Shown here in pieces: positions 10,172-22,800 of a stretch of 64,000 nt of DNA. The translations under genes were made by a program, and so were the position numbers. The notes under the pieces are model-generated. The model saw nothing but the letters and a program-made list of their open reading frames with translations. It was not told the origin of the DNA and made no database searches. The DNA is from Aulostomus chinensis (lineage: Eukaryota; Chordata; Actinopteri; Syngnathiformes; Aulostomidae). The stretch spans positions 24,155,177 through 24,219,176 of the forward strand of contig JBBMOA010000020.1 in assembly GCA_037954235.1 (NCBI GenBank). Direction: 5' to 3'. Position 1 is the first letter of the stretch. Every line of letters begins with the position of its first letter.

Positions 10172-10540
10172 CTACCAGTCATTGGGCTAAGCTAACTAGC
10201 CTGGACCTGAGCTAGCTGATGCTTACACTTTCCACCCACTACCAGCCATTGGGCTAAGCTAACTAGCCTGGACCTGAGCTAGCTGATGCTAACACTTCCC
10301 ACCCACTACCAGCCATTGGGCTAAACTAACTAGCCTGGACCTGAGCTAGCTGATGCTAACACTTCCCGCTCACTACCAGTCATTGGGCTAAACTAACTAG
10401 CCTGGACCTGAGCTAGCTGATGCTAATACTTCCCACCCACTACCAGTCATTGGGCTAAACTAACTAGCCTGGACCTGAGCTAGCTGATGCTAACACTTCC
10501 CACCCACTACCAGTCATTGGGCTAAGCTAACTAGCCTGGG
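10172..10540 (-). repeat. 67-bp tandem repeat, about 5.5 units
   Basis: Period 67 bp with TTGGGCTAAGCTAACTAGCC, TGGACCTGAGCTAGCTGATG and CACTTCCCACCCACTACCAG in each unit. It is the reverse complement of the repeats at 3926-4044 and 33050-33385. Units are about 95% alike. Confidence 0.95.
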
Positions 10541-10670
10541 TCCCAGTTCCCTAGAGGAGGGGCTCTCCTGCTGTCCTCACGTTGACAGTGCCAACCAAAA
10601 ACAGAGATTCATTTCAGTACTTGTTGAAGTTGCAGTAACCATTGCCAACGTTGTCCTTGTAAGTATTTAA

Positions 10671-10907
10671 ATGGACTCAATTTTATAGAGCGCTTTTCTA
10701 GCTCAGCGGCACTCAATGCTCTCTAGAGTCTCGTCTCATTCACCCGTTCACTCACTGATGGTGGAGCTGCCATGCAAGGCACCAACCTGCTCATCAGGAG
10801 CAATTATGGGTTCAGTATCTTGCTCAAGGACACTTGGACATGGTCACCGGGGTCGAGGATCGAACCAGCAACCCTTCGGCCACTCTACCCCTGAGCCATG
10901 CTGCCCA
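10671..10907 (-). mobile_element. tRNA-derived SINE, reverse orientation
   Basis: Near-identical reverse complement of the element at 19234-19480. In the minus reading it starts with a tRNA-like head containing an A box (TGGCTCAGGGGTAGAGTGG) and a B box (GGTTCGATCCTCGACCCC). A body follows with TTGAGCAAGATACTGAACCC and a tail ending in AAATTGAGTCCAT. Confidence 0.85.
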
Positions 10908-12796
10908 AGTGTAGTCATGACAACAGCTCTTGGTCTTACTATCACTTCATTTCCAGCATTGGAGTGACGAGCGGTCGCTGCTGCGTGTGTGTTTTGTTCT
11001 ACTGCCTCTTGTGGCTTCGCCTCCCTGCTTCCACACTTCAGTCCTTCAAATATGAACTTTCCTTCTCTCTCCTCACGTCCTTTATCCATCAGGAGGTTTT
11101 TCATCTCATCTCCTCTTCACGTCTCTGTGTTTTTCCACACACAGCCAGTTTCTCCTTTTGTCGTCTTTAAAGACACCAAAACAGGAATTGAGCCATCTCT
11201 GGTCGGACACATGGAGTGGAGGGGGTTTGCTGATTCCACCTCTTTTTCCACCCTGGCAGCTAAAAATGGAACGTTGTTTATTCCAATGAACAGATGCCTC
11301 TATGACACACGCGCACACACACACACAGACCATCAAACACATGTACACACTGCCAAACACAGACCACCCATGGCTGCTTCTACACACACACACACACACC
11401 TCATTCTATCTACCATCAACCCCACACCGCTACACACTCATGTATACGTTGGAGCAGTCCTACTCTGGTCTGTGCAGGAGGAAACAGACCGGTGCATATT
11501 TGCGAGCGTCGGCGGAGACGTCGGAGCGCTCAGCGAGGGAACAGTCTGAAACACTCTCAGTCCAAATTGACCCTTTGTCAGTCTCGCCTCTCCTACGCAC
11601 TCCTTGGTTACGGTTGCTAAGTAGGACAAACAATAGCCTGAGAGAGTCTGTTTCCATTAAAACCACCTGTTGATTTAATTGACTCTCATTTGTATTTAAT
11701 CTGATTAAAACAATGTGGTTCGGGTCGCTGGTGCAGCCAAAGATGGCGAGCATTGTAATGACATCCAGAGAATCGGCGAAAACCCCCAGATCACTTTGTA
11801 GTCCAGCAGGAAGGAAGGGTTGAGGTATTTTTGTAGTCCAGTCCTGTATGTGTGAGGTTAGCAGAGGTTGGGATTGAGGATCTGTGGTGGTTTTGGTGTG
11901 ACGATCCTTCCAGCTGAGGCCAAGTGACCTGCAGCAAGAGTGGATCAAACTGTGTCATCACGCCGCTCGCGTCGAGTGTAACAGACGAATCCAGCGTGTG
12001 GCTGGAGGAGAAAACCCGGCTTCATCTGGGGAAGTCCTTACTTTTGGGGAAAGTTTTGCAGTGGGATTCCCTTCAAAACACACACACACACACACACAGA
12101 CGTGGGACGGGGAGGGTCATGTGATCACTGGTCATGGCTTGTTCAGAGTTGGGGACGAGGTGGAGGAACAAGCGAGTGGATTTCCGAGTCGCTGCAGATC
12201 TGATGACATCATATCACCTTGGCAGAGGCGGTCTGACTTTCACGGTTTTGTTGTCAACGTTTTCAAAGGTTCTTTGGCTCCACCGCAGAGGTTGTGGGAT
12301 CGGCGTTGTGTGTCGGCAGGAGGAAGCGGGAGAGCGTGTCGTCTTCACGCCTCGGCGTCAGGTTGTTTGGATTTCACTTCATTTGTCTCAAATGTTCTCT
12401 GCGACTTGAGGATGACCTGCAAACATTTTGGTGGTCAAAGGTCACCGTGGGAGGCCCACTTGGACGATGCAACCATGCTGCAGTATTTCTAGTTTTTCTT
12501 TGGGTTACACTGACATCTCCTTGTCCTGGATGACATCATCACGCCGCCGTGCCCTCCCGGTAGTTCAGATTTGCTTTTATTGTCATCTTCACTAAAATGT
12601 TGTCAACAAGTATTTGCTTCGCTTTCTTTGATGCACTTCCTGGTTTAAAAATGGGACACGACAACGATTCACGATGAGGCGAGCTGGCGTTTCGTGCAGC
12701 CAGCATCGATGATCACGAACACTGTTAATTCTACCGCTGACAGCCGATGGGCTAACACGAAGACAGAGGCGTCCTGCAGAGCAAAAAAACATGGAG

Positions 12797-12833
<37 letters not shown>

Positions 12834-14135
12834 AAAACATACATGCCTCTGGGGAGACTTCCATATACCCACCGCGCCGATCCACCAAAACTGCACTCCC
12901 ACCCTGCAGACGAGTGATGAAAGTGATTCCTCGGAATGCTAATCAGGACCAAAATAACTGGCTTGATCATCGTCTATCAAAGGCGATGGGACTCACCGCC
13001 GCACGGACGGACTGACAGGATAAATGTAAGTTGACACCAACCCAGTTGTGTCAACAAAAAGAAAAAAAAGTGAGTAGACAGGTAGACATATGTGGGACAT
13101 GGCTAATGACAGGGACGACATTAAAATTAGAAATAAGAGGCAGAATAAAGAGTTTCATACAGCGAGAGTCACGTGTCGTGGAGACTTCTCAACCCACCTC
13201 TTCAAAGAGGACTTTCAGATGGTTTTCATGGCGCTGGATGAAGCCTGGCTTCATCTCTGCTGCTGACGCCGCTGCTACTGCTGACATCTGAGATCACCTG
13301 ATCTCAGCGTAACTGCGGACGTCGCTTAGCTATCGTATCGTATCGTAGCTATCGTATAGCTATCAGTGCTATCGTTGGTCCAGGAGGATGTATTTGGGGT
13401 CAAAAACATTTGTGTGCTGAAAGGTAGACGAGGTTTGTGCAGCTGGACCCGGTTCACGGAGCTGGTGGAGAGCGGACGTTAGCCTCGCGTGCTTCGGTCA
13501 AAAACTAGAATTCAAAGACAAAGGCCAGCTGGCCCACGTTCATGCGTGAGCGGTGAATACTGGTAAGACAATTCTGAAACTGGAAATGTCATGTAATAGG
13601 AATTGTGCGTTTCTGTCAACTGGTTCGGCGCAAATAAAAACGGTTATGGAGCGCGGCGGGAGGATGGCGGCTCACCTGTAACACAACGAGAGATTACGAT
13701 GCACTTGATCGTCTCTGCGCGGTTCATGAGTGGGCTTCCTGTGGACGGCGCCAGCTGCACCAATCCCAACAGTCAGAGGAGGAACGGGATGAGGGGCTGT
13801 AATCTCCCCTTTAACCACTAGATGTCTCCAGCACCTACATGTGGAACCTTTCACACCGCCACTGACCGTTCCTGGAAGTCCCATCTTTCTACAGGGACAT
13901 CCGCCATGTTTTGGCAAAGCTCCTCCCTCAGCTTTTCTTAACTCAGTTTTTTGCCACAAGCACATTGGAAAACATGGAGTCTTACCGTGGATGTCAAGGA
14001 CAGTTTGCTAGCTAAAACAAGCTAACAAGGCAACATGTGAGCTAACATGCTAAAAGCTACGTCTCGTGTGGGGGTTCCGCCGGTCGGTGCAGGCTGAGAG
14101 GAAGCAGCACGGACACACAACTTGTTCTATTCATA

Positions 14136-14141
14136 TTTATT
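14136..14141 (-). terminator. hivep2: Poly(A) signal AATAAA for hivep2
   Basis: Minus-strand AATAAA (plus TTTATT) in an AT-rich context, the best candidate for 3'-end formation of hivep2. Other AATAAA-like sites in the AT-rich stretch could be used as well. Confidence 0.5.
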
Positions 14142-15089
14142 TGAAAACATCAATCCATTTTTCCACTTCTACTGCGATTCCTTGTTGCAACTGGGGTCAT
14201 ACATGATATTTGTATTAATTCCACAGAACACCATCACAAAAGTTACCCTTTTATATGCACATTGACCTTTTTTTTGTCCTTTTTTAGTCTTGTTGTCATT
14301 TCTATACAATGACTTGTGCTTTGATATCTTTGAAAGAAAGATTTGTAAAGACATAATTTTTATCATGATACATAACAGGAGGATCGAAATAGAAAAGAGT
14401 CGTAAGAAGAGGAGGATATAGTGGTGGAATACACACCGATACAGATACAGAGATGCGCATTGCAGCCTGCCCGGCTCCGCCCCCAAAGAGATCATGTGAT
14501 AGAAATCACAGCGACCCCCAACGGCTCCTGATTTAGAGGATTTTAAGTGTTGCCTTGCAACAAATACACTCCCTGCTGGTGAGCAGAGTTTTGGCTAAAT
14601 ATTGCTTAGCTACAAGAGGAATGTCCAGGAGAGGGCGCCATCACGGAGGGGCCACGAAAGCAGAAAGTCTCACAACTGTCATTTATTTTATTCAGACGGT
14701 TCTGGCGTTCTGAGCGGTTCTCTTCCTTTTGGATTTCTCTCAGACGCGGCTGATGCTCCCCAAAACGAGCTCACGGAACCAGCAGGCTGATGACGGCATA
14801 TTTACATGGAATGTTTTCACCCTTCAGACATCCGGCACGTGAAAACCCCTCGAGCTACGCGGTTCGCAGAGCTACCTTACAGTCATCGATACCTGGATGG
14901 AGGCGGGTGTTGGGGGGTGGGTGATGGTGGGAGGAGTCAAAGAAGAAGGCAGTCGCTCGAGTCTGTGCCTCACAAAAAAGAATAGTAATAAAAAAAAATA
15001 CCACGAAAGTAAGAAACTCACAAGCAGGGAGGAGCGTCAGGAAATGTACAAGCAAACGAGCAAAACCTTAATGTGAACGTCCTAAAGGT

Positions 15090-15446
15090 GCAGATAGATA
15101 GATAGATGATAGATAGATAGATAGATAGATGATAGATGGATAGATAGAAGATAGATAGATAGATAGATGATAGATAGATAGATAGATGATAGATAGATAG
15201 ATAGATGATTGATAGATAGATAGATGATTGATAGATAGATAGATGATAGATAGATGATAGATAGATAGATAGATAGATGATTGATAGATAGATAGATGAT
15301 AGATAGATAGATAGATGATAGATAGATAGATGATTGATAGATAGATAGATGATAGATAGATGATAGATAGATGATAGATAGATGGACAGATAGATGATAG
15401 ATGGATGGATGGATGGATGGATAGATAGGTAGATAGATAGATAGAG
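15090..15446. repeat. GATA/TATC microsatellite array (about 360 bp)
   Basis: GATAGATAGAT repeats interrupted regularly by GATGATAGAT and GATTGATAGAT, ending in GGATGGAT units. Within the presumed hivep2 3' UTR it would appear in the mRNA as a (UAUC)n-rich segment. GATA/Bkm-type repeats are common in vertebrates. Confidence 0.95.
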
Positions 15447-16092
15447 TTATATACTGTTTGTTTGTATGCTGGGTAAATATTCAGGTAAGTCTATGTGTGT
15501 CCCTCCAAGTGGGGGGGCTCACTTAGACGTCCATTAATAGGTCTAACATACGAAGCCGTGTTACAGTGTACATGTTCTCGCTCTAATGGAGGCGATAGCA
15601 TAAACAACCCATGCGTTGACATAGAAAAAGGCATCCACGACATTTAAGAAAAAAATGTACAATTTATGAAACATGGTAACAATAATAAATAGTATTATAG
15701 AATTGCTGCTGTACACAAAAAAGCCATGTTTTTAAATTTCACTCATATAAAAATATGTTTTAGTGCAACCGTACGTAATATCCATAACTTCACATCGCTT
15801 GTTGTCCAAAACAAACACGGGGTTTGGGGTGGGGGGGCATTTATTACAAAGCTGATACGCAAAAGTTGATAAATTTACCTTCCTGTTTGTTTGCTTATAA
15901 GAATATAAGCCACCAATAAGATGAAAGTAAAGGCACACGCTGTCCCGCCGCCTCGGCTTCAGTCTGACGTACCGCTGGAGCACAAGCTGCTGCCCTCTGT
16001 CCTTCGCCGCGAGCCAGCGCCGCGAGCCAGCGCCGGCACCGCGCGCTCTGCAGTCTCTTCCAGTTGAAGAAATGCAGTTGGTCTCTCTAGTC

Positions 16093-16094
<2 letters not shown>

Positions 16095-16140
<46 letters not shown>
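16095..16140. repeat. (TG)n/(CA)n microsatellite just downstream of the hivep2 stop
   Basis: About 22 dinucleotides starting some 60 bases after the hivep2 stop in transcript direction, where it reads as (CA)n. Confidence 0.9.
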
Positions 16141-16200
16141 CAAAAGTTTTCTCTCCGCTGCACTTCTTCCCTTCCAGGTATCCAAAAGTCCAGCGCAGCC

Positions 16201-16818
16201 CTACGACGCCTCTTTGCTTCTCTTTGTGCTTTCGGCGCCCAGCCTGAGCAGTTTGGACCCCGGCGGAGGCTGGAGGGTCTCTGGGGCGGGGGAGGCAGAG
16301 GGGGAGGTGGAGAGTGAGGGGTGGGGAGGCCTGAGCTCCAGGCCGCTAAAGTGCTGAATCCCAGGAGAAGGTGAGGGGTGAGGGGAAGGTGGCGATGAGC
16401 AATGTTGGGGGTCAGAGGGAGGCCCCACGTTCCGGCCCTCCTCGCCTCCTCCTCCTCCCCCCCCTCCTTGTGTGTCGGCGAGCTCCTCCGAGGCGATGCA
16501 GAGTGAGGCGATGGCCTTGGTGCAGGTGCGAATGCTCTCCTCCTCCTGCTTCTTCCTCACCCCCCCTCCGTCCTTCTGTAGGGAGGGGTGAGACGCCTCC
16601 TCCACCCTCTCTCCTCCTCCTCCTCTTCCTCCTCTGTCAGCAAAGGAGGTGATGGACGAGAAGTCACAGGTCGAGTCCTCTGACGCGCTCTTCTGTAGTG
16701 GCAGGCGGGACGCAGCCTGCTGCACCCCCTGCTGGGCCAGAGGAGAGGTGCTGGCAGGGGGGACGGCGTGTACCATCTGAATGCCTCCAATGGGGATCAT
16801 GGGGAAGGGCGAGCGCAC
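16201..16818 (-). CDS. hivep2: hivep2 terminal coding exon 13
   Basis: Residues 2148-2352 and TAG at 16203-16201. Begins VRSPFPMIPIGGIQMVHAVP and contains LQKSASEDST and IRTCTKAIASLCIASEELAD, both conserved HIVEP2 C-terminal blocks. Low-complexity Gly/Glu and Pro/Ser runs come from GGA- and CCT-rich DNA and may vary in length. Confidence 0.9.
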   Translation of the reverse strand: MRSPFPMIPIGGIQMVHAVPPASTSPLAQQGVQQAASRLPLQKSASEDSTCDFSSITSFADRGGRGGGGERVEEASHPSLQKDGGGVRKKQEEESIRTCTKAIASLCIASEELADTQGGGGGGGGEEGRNVGPPSDPQHCSSPPSPHPSPSPGIQHFSGLELRPPHPSLSTSPSASPAPETLQPPPGSKLLRLGAESTKRSKEAS

Positions 16819-19800
16819 CTGAGACGCCAGAGGAGAGTTTGTGTTAGTGCTTGTTCGTTCACTTTCATCCTCACGCCGTTACGACGACGTGATCGAGCCT
16901 CTCCAGCTGAGCCATGACTCTTGTGGACTGGATCTGTTTGGTGCAGCTGTCAGTCAGACGTGCACCTTCTTCACGCTCATTTATGGTTGTATTTTTACAA
17001 ACTGAAGCGAACGTCACATGACCCATTCTTCAGAAAGAGATTTTTCTTGGTTAAATATATTAGTGACGCGTGTTTCTGGCTTATTCTGCTCGTTTTATCT
17101 GTAATTGTGACACATAAGCAAGAAATAAGCTACGAAACGAGAGATCTGGATGTGAACGGGAAGAACCGAGAGTTGAAAACGGAGTGCAGCGTGAAATTAG
17201 CATCTCTGAAACAGATCCAATCCCAGAATGTTCAAGGAAGTGTAAACTCAGCGAATTGATGTTCGAATTAGTTTGGAAATGGATGTTTATAAAACGGAGG
17301 ATTCATGAGAGCGACATGAGACATTTGGCGTACAAACAACTGAAATACCTGGAGTTGAGAATGGAGTGGAAGGTGACTAAACAGGACCTGCTGAGGTGGG
17401 CTGGACTGGTTACCATGGCTACTGGCCTGGTCTCGTTCCCCTGGTGAACCTGTGAGGTGTTCCTGGAGACACGGAAGGAAAAAGCATGGATGGAGACACA
17501 GCGTCACAGTAAACACAGGGGTGTTGGTCGTAAACACAACCGAGGCTTCGCCACGGGAGTACGAGTCCTAATAAATGAGACAGATTCTGGATGGATGGCG
17601 GACAGTAAAGTTCTAATGCAGTGATGTCATGAGTATTATGTAACCTGAAGTACTTCAAACTCAGCAGTCTGCGACTATCTGGAGTTATCTTAGAAGGCAG
17701 GGAGAAGTTTTACCGTCTCCATCTCTGTGCTGGCCCGGCCACGTCCCAGAGGGCCGAGCTCAGCCTGACTCAGCGGCCCGGCGGGGTGACCCGTCCTCAG
17801 GCTCCGTGCGGCGCTCGACTGGCTGCAAACACACAAACATCCCGACATCAAGAAGAAAACTTTCCTGCCTTTCACTTCGTCTTTGCACAGTTGTTGGATT
17901 TAAAAGACGACAACTGACTGAATTCAAAACTCTTGACAAGGGAAGGAAGCATCAAGTACCTCAACCTGACATCGGTGAGTAAAACTCAAACAGAACCAGC
18001 AGTAGCGGACAAAGTACACAACCCCAGTACTTGAGTGTAAGTATAAATACTCCTGATCAAACATTACTGCAGTCCAAGTGAAAGTACTTGACTTCCAGGA
18101 CTGGTGTACCAGCTTTTAAAGATTAAGTGCTTTCACTTGGAGTGATGATTGACCAGAGTATTTATACTGACCAAGTACAGGGGCTGTGTACTTTGTCCTC
18201 CAGTTGCAAGTACTTGGCTCACCTTTGGTGGTGGAGGTGCTGGTGGAGTCCTCGTCTGGGGGAGAGGGGGCGGATCATCCCCTTGTGGCGGCCTCGTGGC
18301 GAGAGATCTCGTTTGTAGTCCCTCCCTGCGGGAGACGTGGGCCGGGACAGGGGGGACAGCAGGGAGAAGTGTCCCCTCCTGGGGGACACTTCTCGTCTAT
18401 ACCCCCCCGTCGCCCCCAGGTCCCTCTTGGGTGAGATGTGACGTAGAGGGGAGAGATCACGCCGGGGCGAGAGGTGTCCGGCTCGTGGCGACAGGTCACA
18501 GCGAGGGGAGAGGTATCGACGGGCTGAGGGGGAGGAGGAGGGGGAGATGGGGGAGGGGCAACCGGAGTGATCCAGCCCTGGTGAAGAGAGGCGGGACGAT
18601 GGGGAGGACAGATCAGGGGAGGGGACGGGAAGGTCTTCATCCATAGAGGAGGAGGGTGGAGCCAGCAGCCTGCTACCCAGCGCCCCCTGCAGGCCCCTCT
18701 GGAACTCCATCTGAGCCCCCTGGTCGCTGGGCGGAGCCTGAGCTGTGATCTGAATACTTGGCACGGTGGGCAGGTAGCCGAAGAGCGGTGGCTTGTGGGT
18801 GTTACCCAGGTAGTCAGAATGATGAGAGAGTTGGGGGGTGGGGTTGGAGGAGGCGACAGCTGTGATTGACAGGGAGGGCAGGCCGTAAGGTTGTGGGCTG
18901 GTGGAGCGAGAACGAGTCTTAGGGGTGGAGTCACCATCATAGTCGTCTTCCTCGTCATCCTCATCATCCACCTCATCACCGTCTTCCTCGCCGCCCTCTG
19001 AGTCATCGGCGTCAGAGAACTGGTGCTCGGCCATGGCACCTCTGGAGGTCTTCTCAGAGGACCGCTGGCCTTCGTCTGCGAGGTCTACGAGAGGAAGAGG
19101 AGGAGAGAAGTTTGGTTTCTACCAGAGGGAGCAGACAGGCTCCTTCATTAAGAAGCAGCTTCCTGTTCACCTCGTTGGCCCGGGACCACGATAGTGAAGA
19201 GGTCATATGGATGGAGAGATGGATAGGTGGTGTGGGCGGCATGGCTCAGGGGTAGAGTGGCTGTCTAGCAACCGAAGGGTCGCTGGTTCGATCCTCGACC
19301 CCGGTGACCCTGTCCAAGTGTCCTTGAGCAAGACACTGAACCCATAATTGCTCCTGATGAGTGGGTTGGTGCCTTGCATGGCAGCTCCACCATCAGTGAG
19401 TGAACGGGTGAATGAGACGAGACTCTAGAGAGCATTGAGTGCCGCTGAGGTAGAGAAGCGCTGTATAAAATTGAGTCCATAACACTGAAGCAATGACATC
19501 ATGATGCTCATTGCTGAGGTTGGACTCCAGGCTTTGTCACGTCAACAAGCAATCGATTTTTAAAACGCTTGTTTTCTGAATGGAGTCTGGGTTTGAGGAG
19601 CTGCTCTGTTTGTCTGGTTTTTGCATTCGGCCGCTTAGAAGATGGCAAGAGGATGAAAATGAGCAGGACCACCTGGTTGTCATGCTTCCATCACTCAGGA
19701 TGGAAATGCTAAGAACTGCACTCCTTCCCACTGAAAACCACAGCCAGGAGGAGCATCTGTGTAACAGCACTGATAAAAACAAAAGGAATTTTTACCATAA

Positions 19801-22800
19801 GTCTATTTTCTTTACAAATATGGCTGACACTGACAACCTCCTACTGTGTGCGTGATGTGTGCAAGTGTCAAGGGCAACTTCCCGCGGGGTACCTGCGTCG
19901 TCGGCCTCTGTGTCCTCCACAGACGACATGGAGACGCCCAACTCCAGACACTTTTTCAGATGAGCCTTGGACTTCATGTGCTTCGTCAGGTTGCCTGCAA
20001 ACACACAAACGCCACTCAGTCTCCTGGAGACCAGAACAACCCACATAAATCACCTGGACAGAATGTGGTCTCAGACCAGAATAAGTCGACCAGGTCTAAA
20101 CGTATCGGGATGAGATTCCAAATCTAGCAGTCAGATGATTGCTGTTGTTTTCAATTAAAGCTCAAATATCAGCGAGTCAACATCTGCGCCTCTGATCTGA
20201 AGTCACATTTGATTCACGTCATCGCAGCAACGATGTGGGCGGTGTCATTAGTCATTTCCAGCCTGGTGATGAGAATCTTCACCCCCCTGAGAGCACGTGG
20301 AACATTTGAAATACCTGAGTATGACGGTGAGAAGCTTCCAGTCTGGCAGCCAGTAGGCGTCCGCCTCGTACTCAGATATTTGTCTGTTTCTAATGTCTGA
20401 CACAAAACTTTGACTTAATGCAGCCAGTAGTACTACAAGTAATATCTACTGCAGTGCCTGGGTCATGGGTTGTGTGACATCACATAACCTCCCAGACTGA
20501 TCCCTGTGAGCGACTGCCATCTCAGACCCTTAAACTCAGCACTGCACTTCCTCGAGGCGCCAACAATGCGCACTCTGAGTTTGACTTTGATGAGATGGAC
20601 GGTTTTCAAAACTCATGCCAGAGAGTTCCTCTGTCCGAAGTAAGAGGAGCAGCGGGTACCAAACCCTACCTTTTGTCTTGAAGGCAAAGTTGCAGAACTT
20701 GCAGACGTAGGGCCGGACGTCGGTGTGCGTGCGGATGTGCTTCTTCAGCATGCTGGGCTTCTTACAGCGGATTCCACATTCCTCACAGATGTATTTCCCT
20801 CGACCGCGTCCGCGAACGTAAACGTAGTCCTCGTTGGACTTGTACCTGCCACAAAGGAACAAGTGATTGTTCTGAACAATAGGAATTCAGCATCACTCGT
20901 ATCACCACACTGAGACTGCGAGGGGTGGGTGGAGTCATGGTTACCAAGAAAAACAAGTATTTTTTTTCTGCTAAAAACCTGATTTGAGTGTTTGGAATGT
21001 ACGCCAAATCAAGATAAGGGTCATGAAGGGAACCTGGTCCCCATCGGTGGGGACGTCCTCTCAGGGTGTCTTCGCCTTCAAACACTCATCATGGAGTGGA
21101 CAGAAGCATCAAGTAGTTGAGTTTCTCCTGGAAGTTGTGGTGCTTGTTGGGACGCTCTCACGCCTCATCTTTGCTTCCAGGGTTTCTGGGACAACGCACC
21201 TGAAGCTTGAGACAGTTGGGTTTTGCTCATCATCTTAGATTTCCAGACTTTGGAGGGCAAACGCCCGTTTCGACAGTTTGGTCAAGCTGAGGGGTCTTGC
21301 TTTTATGCAGCTTTGTCCCGTTTAACTAAAGAGACTTTCAACCAGCGCCGACAGTTTTCTCTTTTTAAAAACATCGCTGTCAGACATGATTTGGGATCCC
21401 AGTGGAGGTTGGGAGTGAGACGGCGGTGGAGGGAAACTACAACCAAGGATCCCTCCAACGCCAGTGGATGTTGTCTGTCTTTTCTCAGAACATCACGCTC
21501 AGGTCATCTCCTTGTGTGTCAAATAGAAGCTTGGCTTTTTTTTGGTGGAGGAATAGTGAAAACTGCTGGTGAGCTGTGGAGCTTCCTGTCCCGTCTGCAG
21601 CGGCGGGACGAGTATGTGGTTCTCCTGTGTCAAATATCAAGAACATCAAAGTTTCTCTGTTGACCAGGGAGAAGCTGTCTTTTAACAGCGCCGCTGTCAC
21701 TCAGACGTTGACACAGCAGCCGCCTGCTCAGACAGTGAATTATGACGATAATTCAGTTTTATTCAGAGCACACGGCGAGCTCCGAAAGCAGATCCTGAAC
21801 GTTTGAGGAATAAAGTCAGTAACGATTCATTTTTCCTTCTTAATCATCACGTTTTGCTAACACACATACGTGTGTGTGTGTGTGTGTTCTGTTTGTGTGT
21901 TTTGCCTGTCTGTAGGCTTTTATCCACTTATTGCTCCTTAAGTGTCCTTTAGGGACGAAGGAGAATTACTTCACTGTCTGCTGCATTTAATAACTGCGCC
22001 ATGTTTGTGTGTCATCTGTTCCATTCAGTAACCTTGGTCTGGTTGGCTCTACTGTACCACTATAAAACATTATGATTCTGCAGGAATGTCCCTCTCTACA
22101 GGGGTTGTCAGCGTCAGCTCCCTCAGACAGGCTTTATTTGACCCTTTGAAGAACATTTGAGGGCAAATATCCTGCATTTGCTCTGGAAAATAGCCTTTAT
22201 GGCACTTTAAAGGCCCAGTGTGAGGGTTTCAGCTGGTGGAAATGGAGTCTCATACTAATATTAGAGAATAATCACAAATTAGCTCTGAAGGAGCTGTTTA
22301 TATCTATGTAGTACAACTGTCACTTTCTAAGAATATCAAGTTCGAACCAGGTCACACAAGCATTGGTGGTCAGTGTGTGCTGTAAGAGCTGCTGATTTGT
22401 GCAGCCGACATCATGTTATACTGTGTGGAGGCATATGGAGCAGCATAGGAACGGGTCTGGTTCCCCTGTCCCCACATCAGTGACCAGAAGTCAGGTTCAT
22501 ATTTGAGGGCTCAACTCTAGAACATCAGATCCACCAGTAAACACCAGACTGGTGTCCAAAGGAGCCTATAGAGGTCGTGGAGGTCACTAAAGGACATCAG
22601 GAGGAAACACAAGAAGCCTGAAGCTTAGTGGGGGTGACCTTGGTCATGTGACCCTGGTGTAGCTCCTTCAGGGGCTAACGTTAGCTTAGTACTGCTAACC
22701 ATTGCATTTGCTGACACTTGAGTCACAAGGTCTAAAAAAATTAATGATGTGGATTAATTGGTGATGATAGAATATTTTGCAATAACCATCCCAAGAAAGT

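Larger units (their letters stand above)
6971..14116. other. Intergenic region between the 3' ends of e2f6 and hivep2
   Basis: About 7.1 kb between two convergent genes. It holds a SINE 3' tail (7583-7625), CT/CA microsatellites (7871-7953, 11310-11400, 12800-12830), a 24-bp triplication (8110-8189), a 67-bp tandem repeat (10172-10540), a reverse-oriented tRNA-SINE (10671-10907) and small GCTATCGTATC repeats near 13326-13375. No coding region or RNA gene is supported. Confidence 0.6.
14117..16200 (-). other. hivep2: hivep2 3' UTR (probable)
   Basis: About 2.1 kb between the hivep2 stop and a minus-strand AATAAA. It is AT-rich and lacks coding potential. It includes a (CA)n tract just after the stop (plus-strand 16095-16140) and the GATA array. 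Its extent is inferred from the poly(A) signal, which suits the roughly 2-kb 3' UTR I recall for mammalian HIVEP2. Confidence 0.55.

Noticed and set aside
19234..19305. tRNA gene suggested by A and B boxes
   Set aside because: The tRNA-like head continues into a SINE body, has a reversed twin at 10.7 kb and lacks a proper acceptor stem; a SINE, not a tRNA gene.
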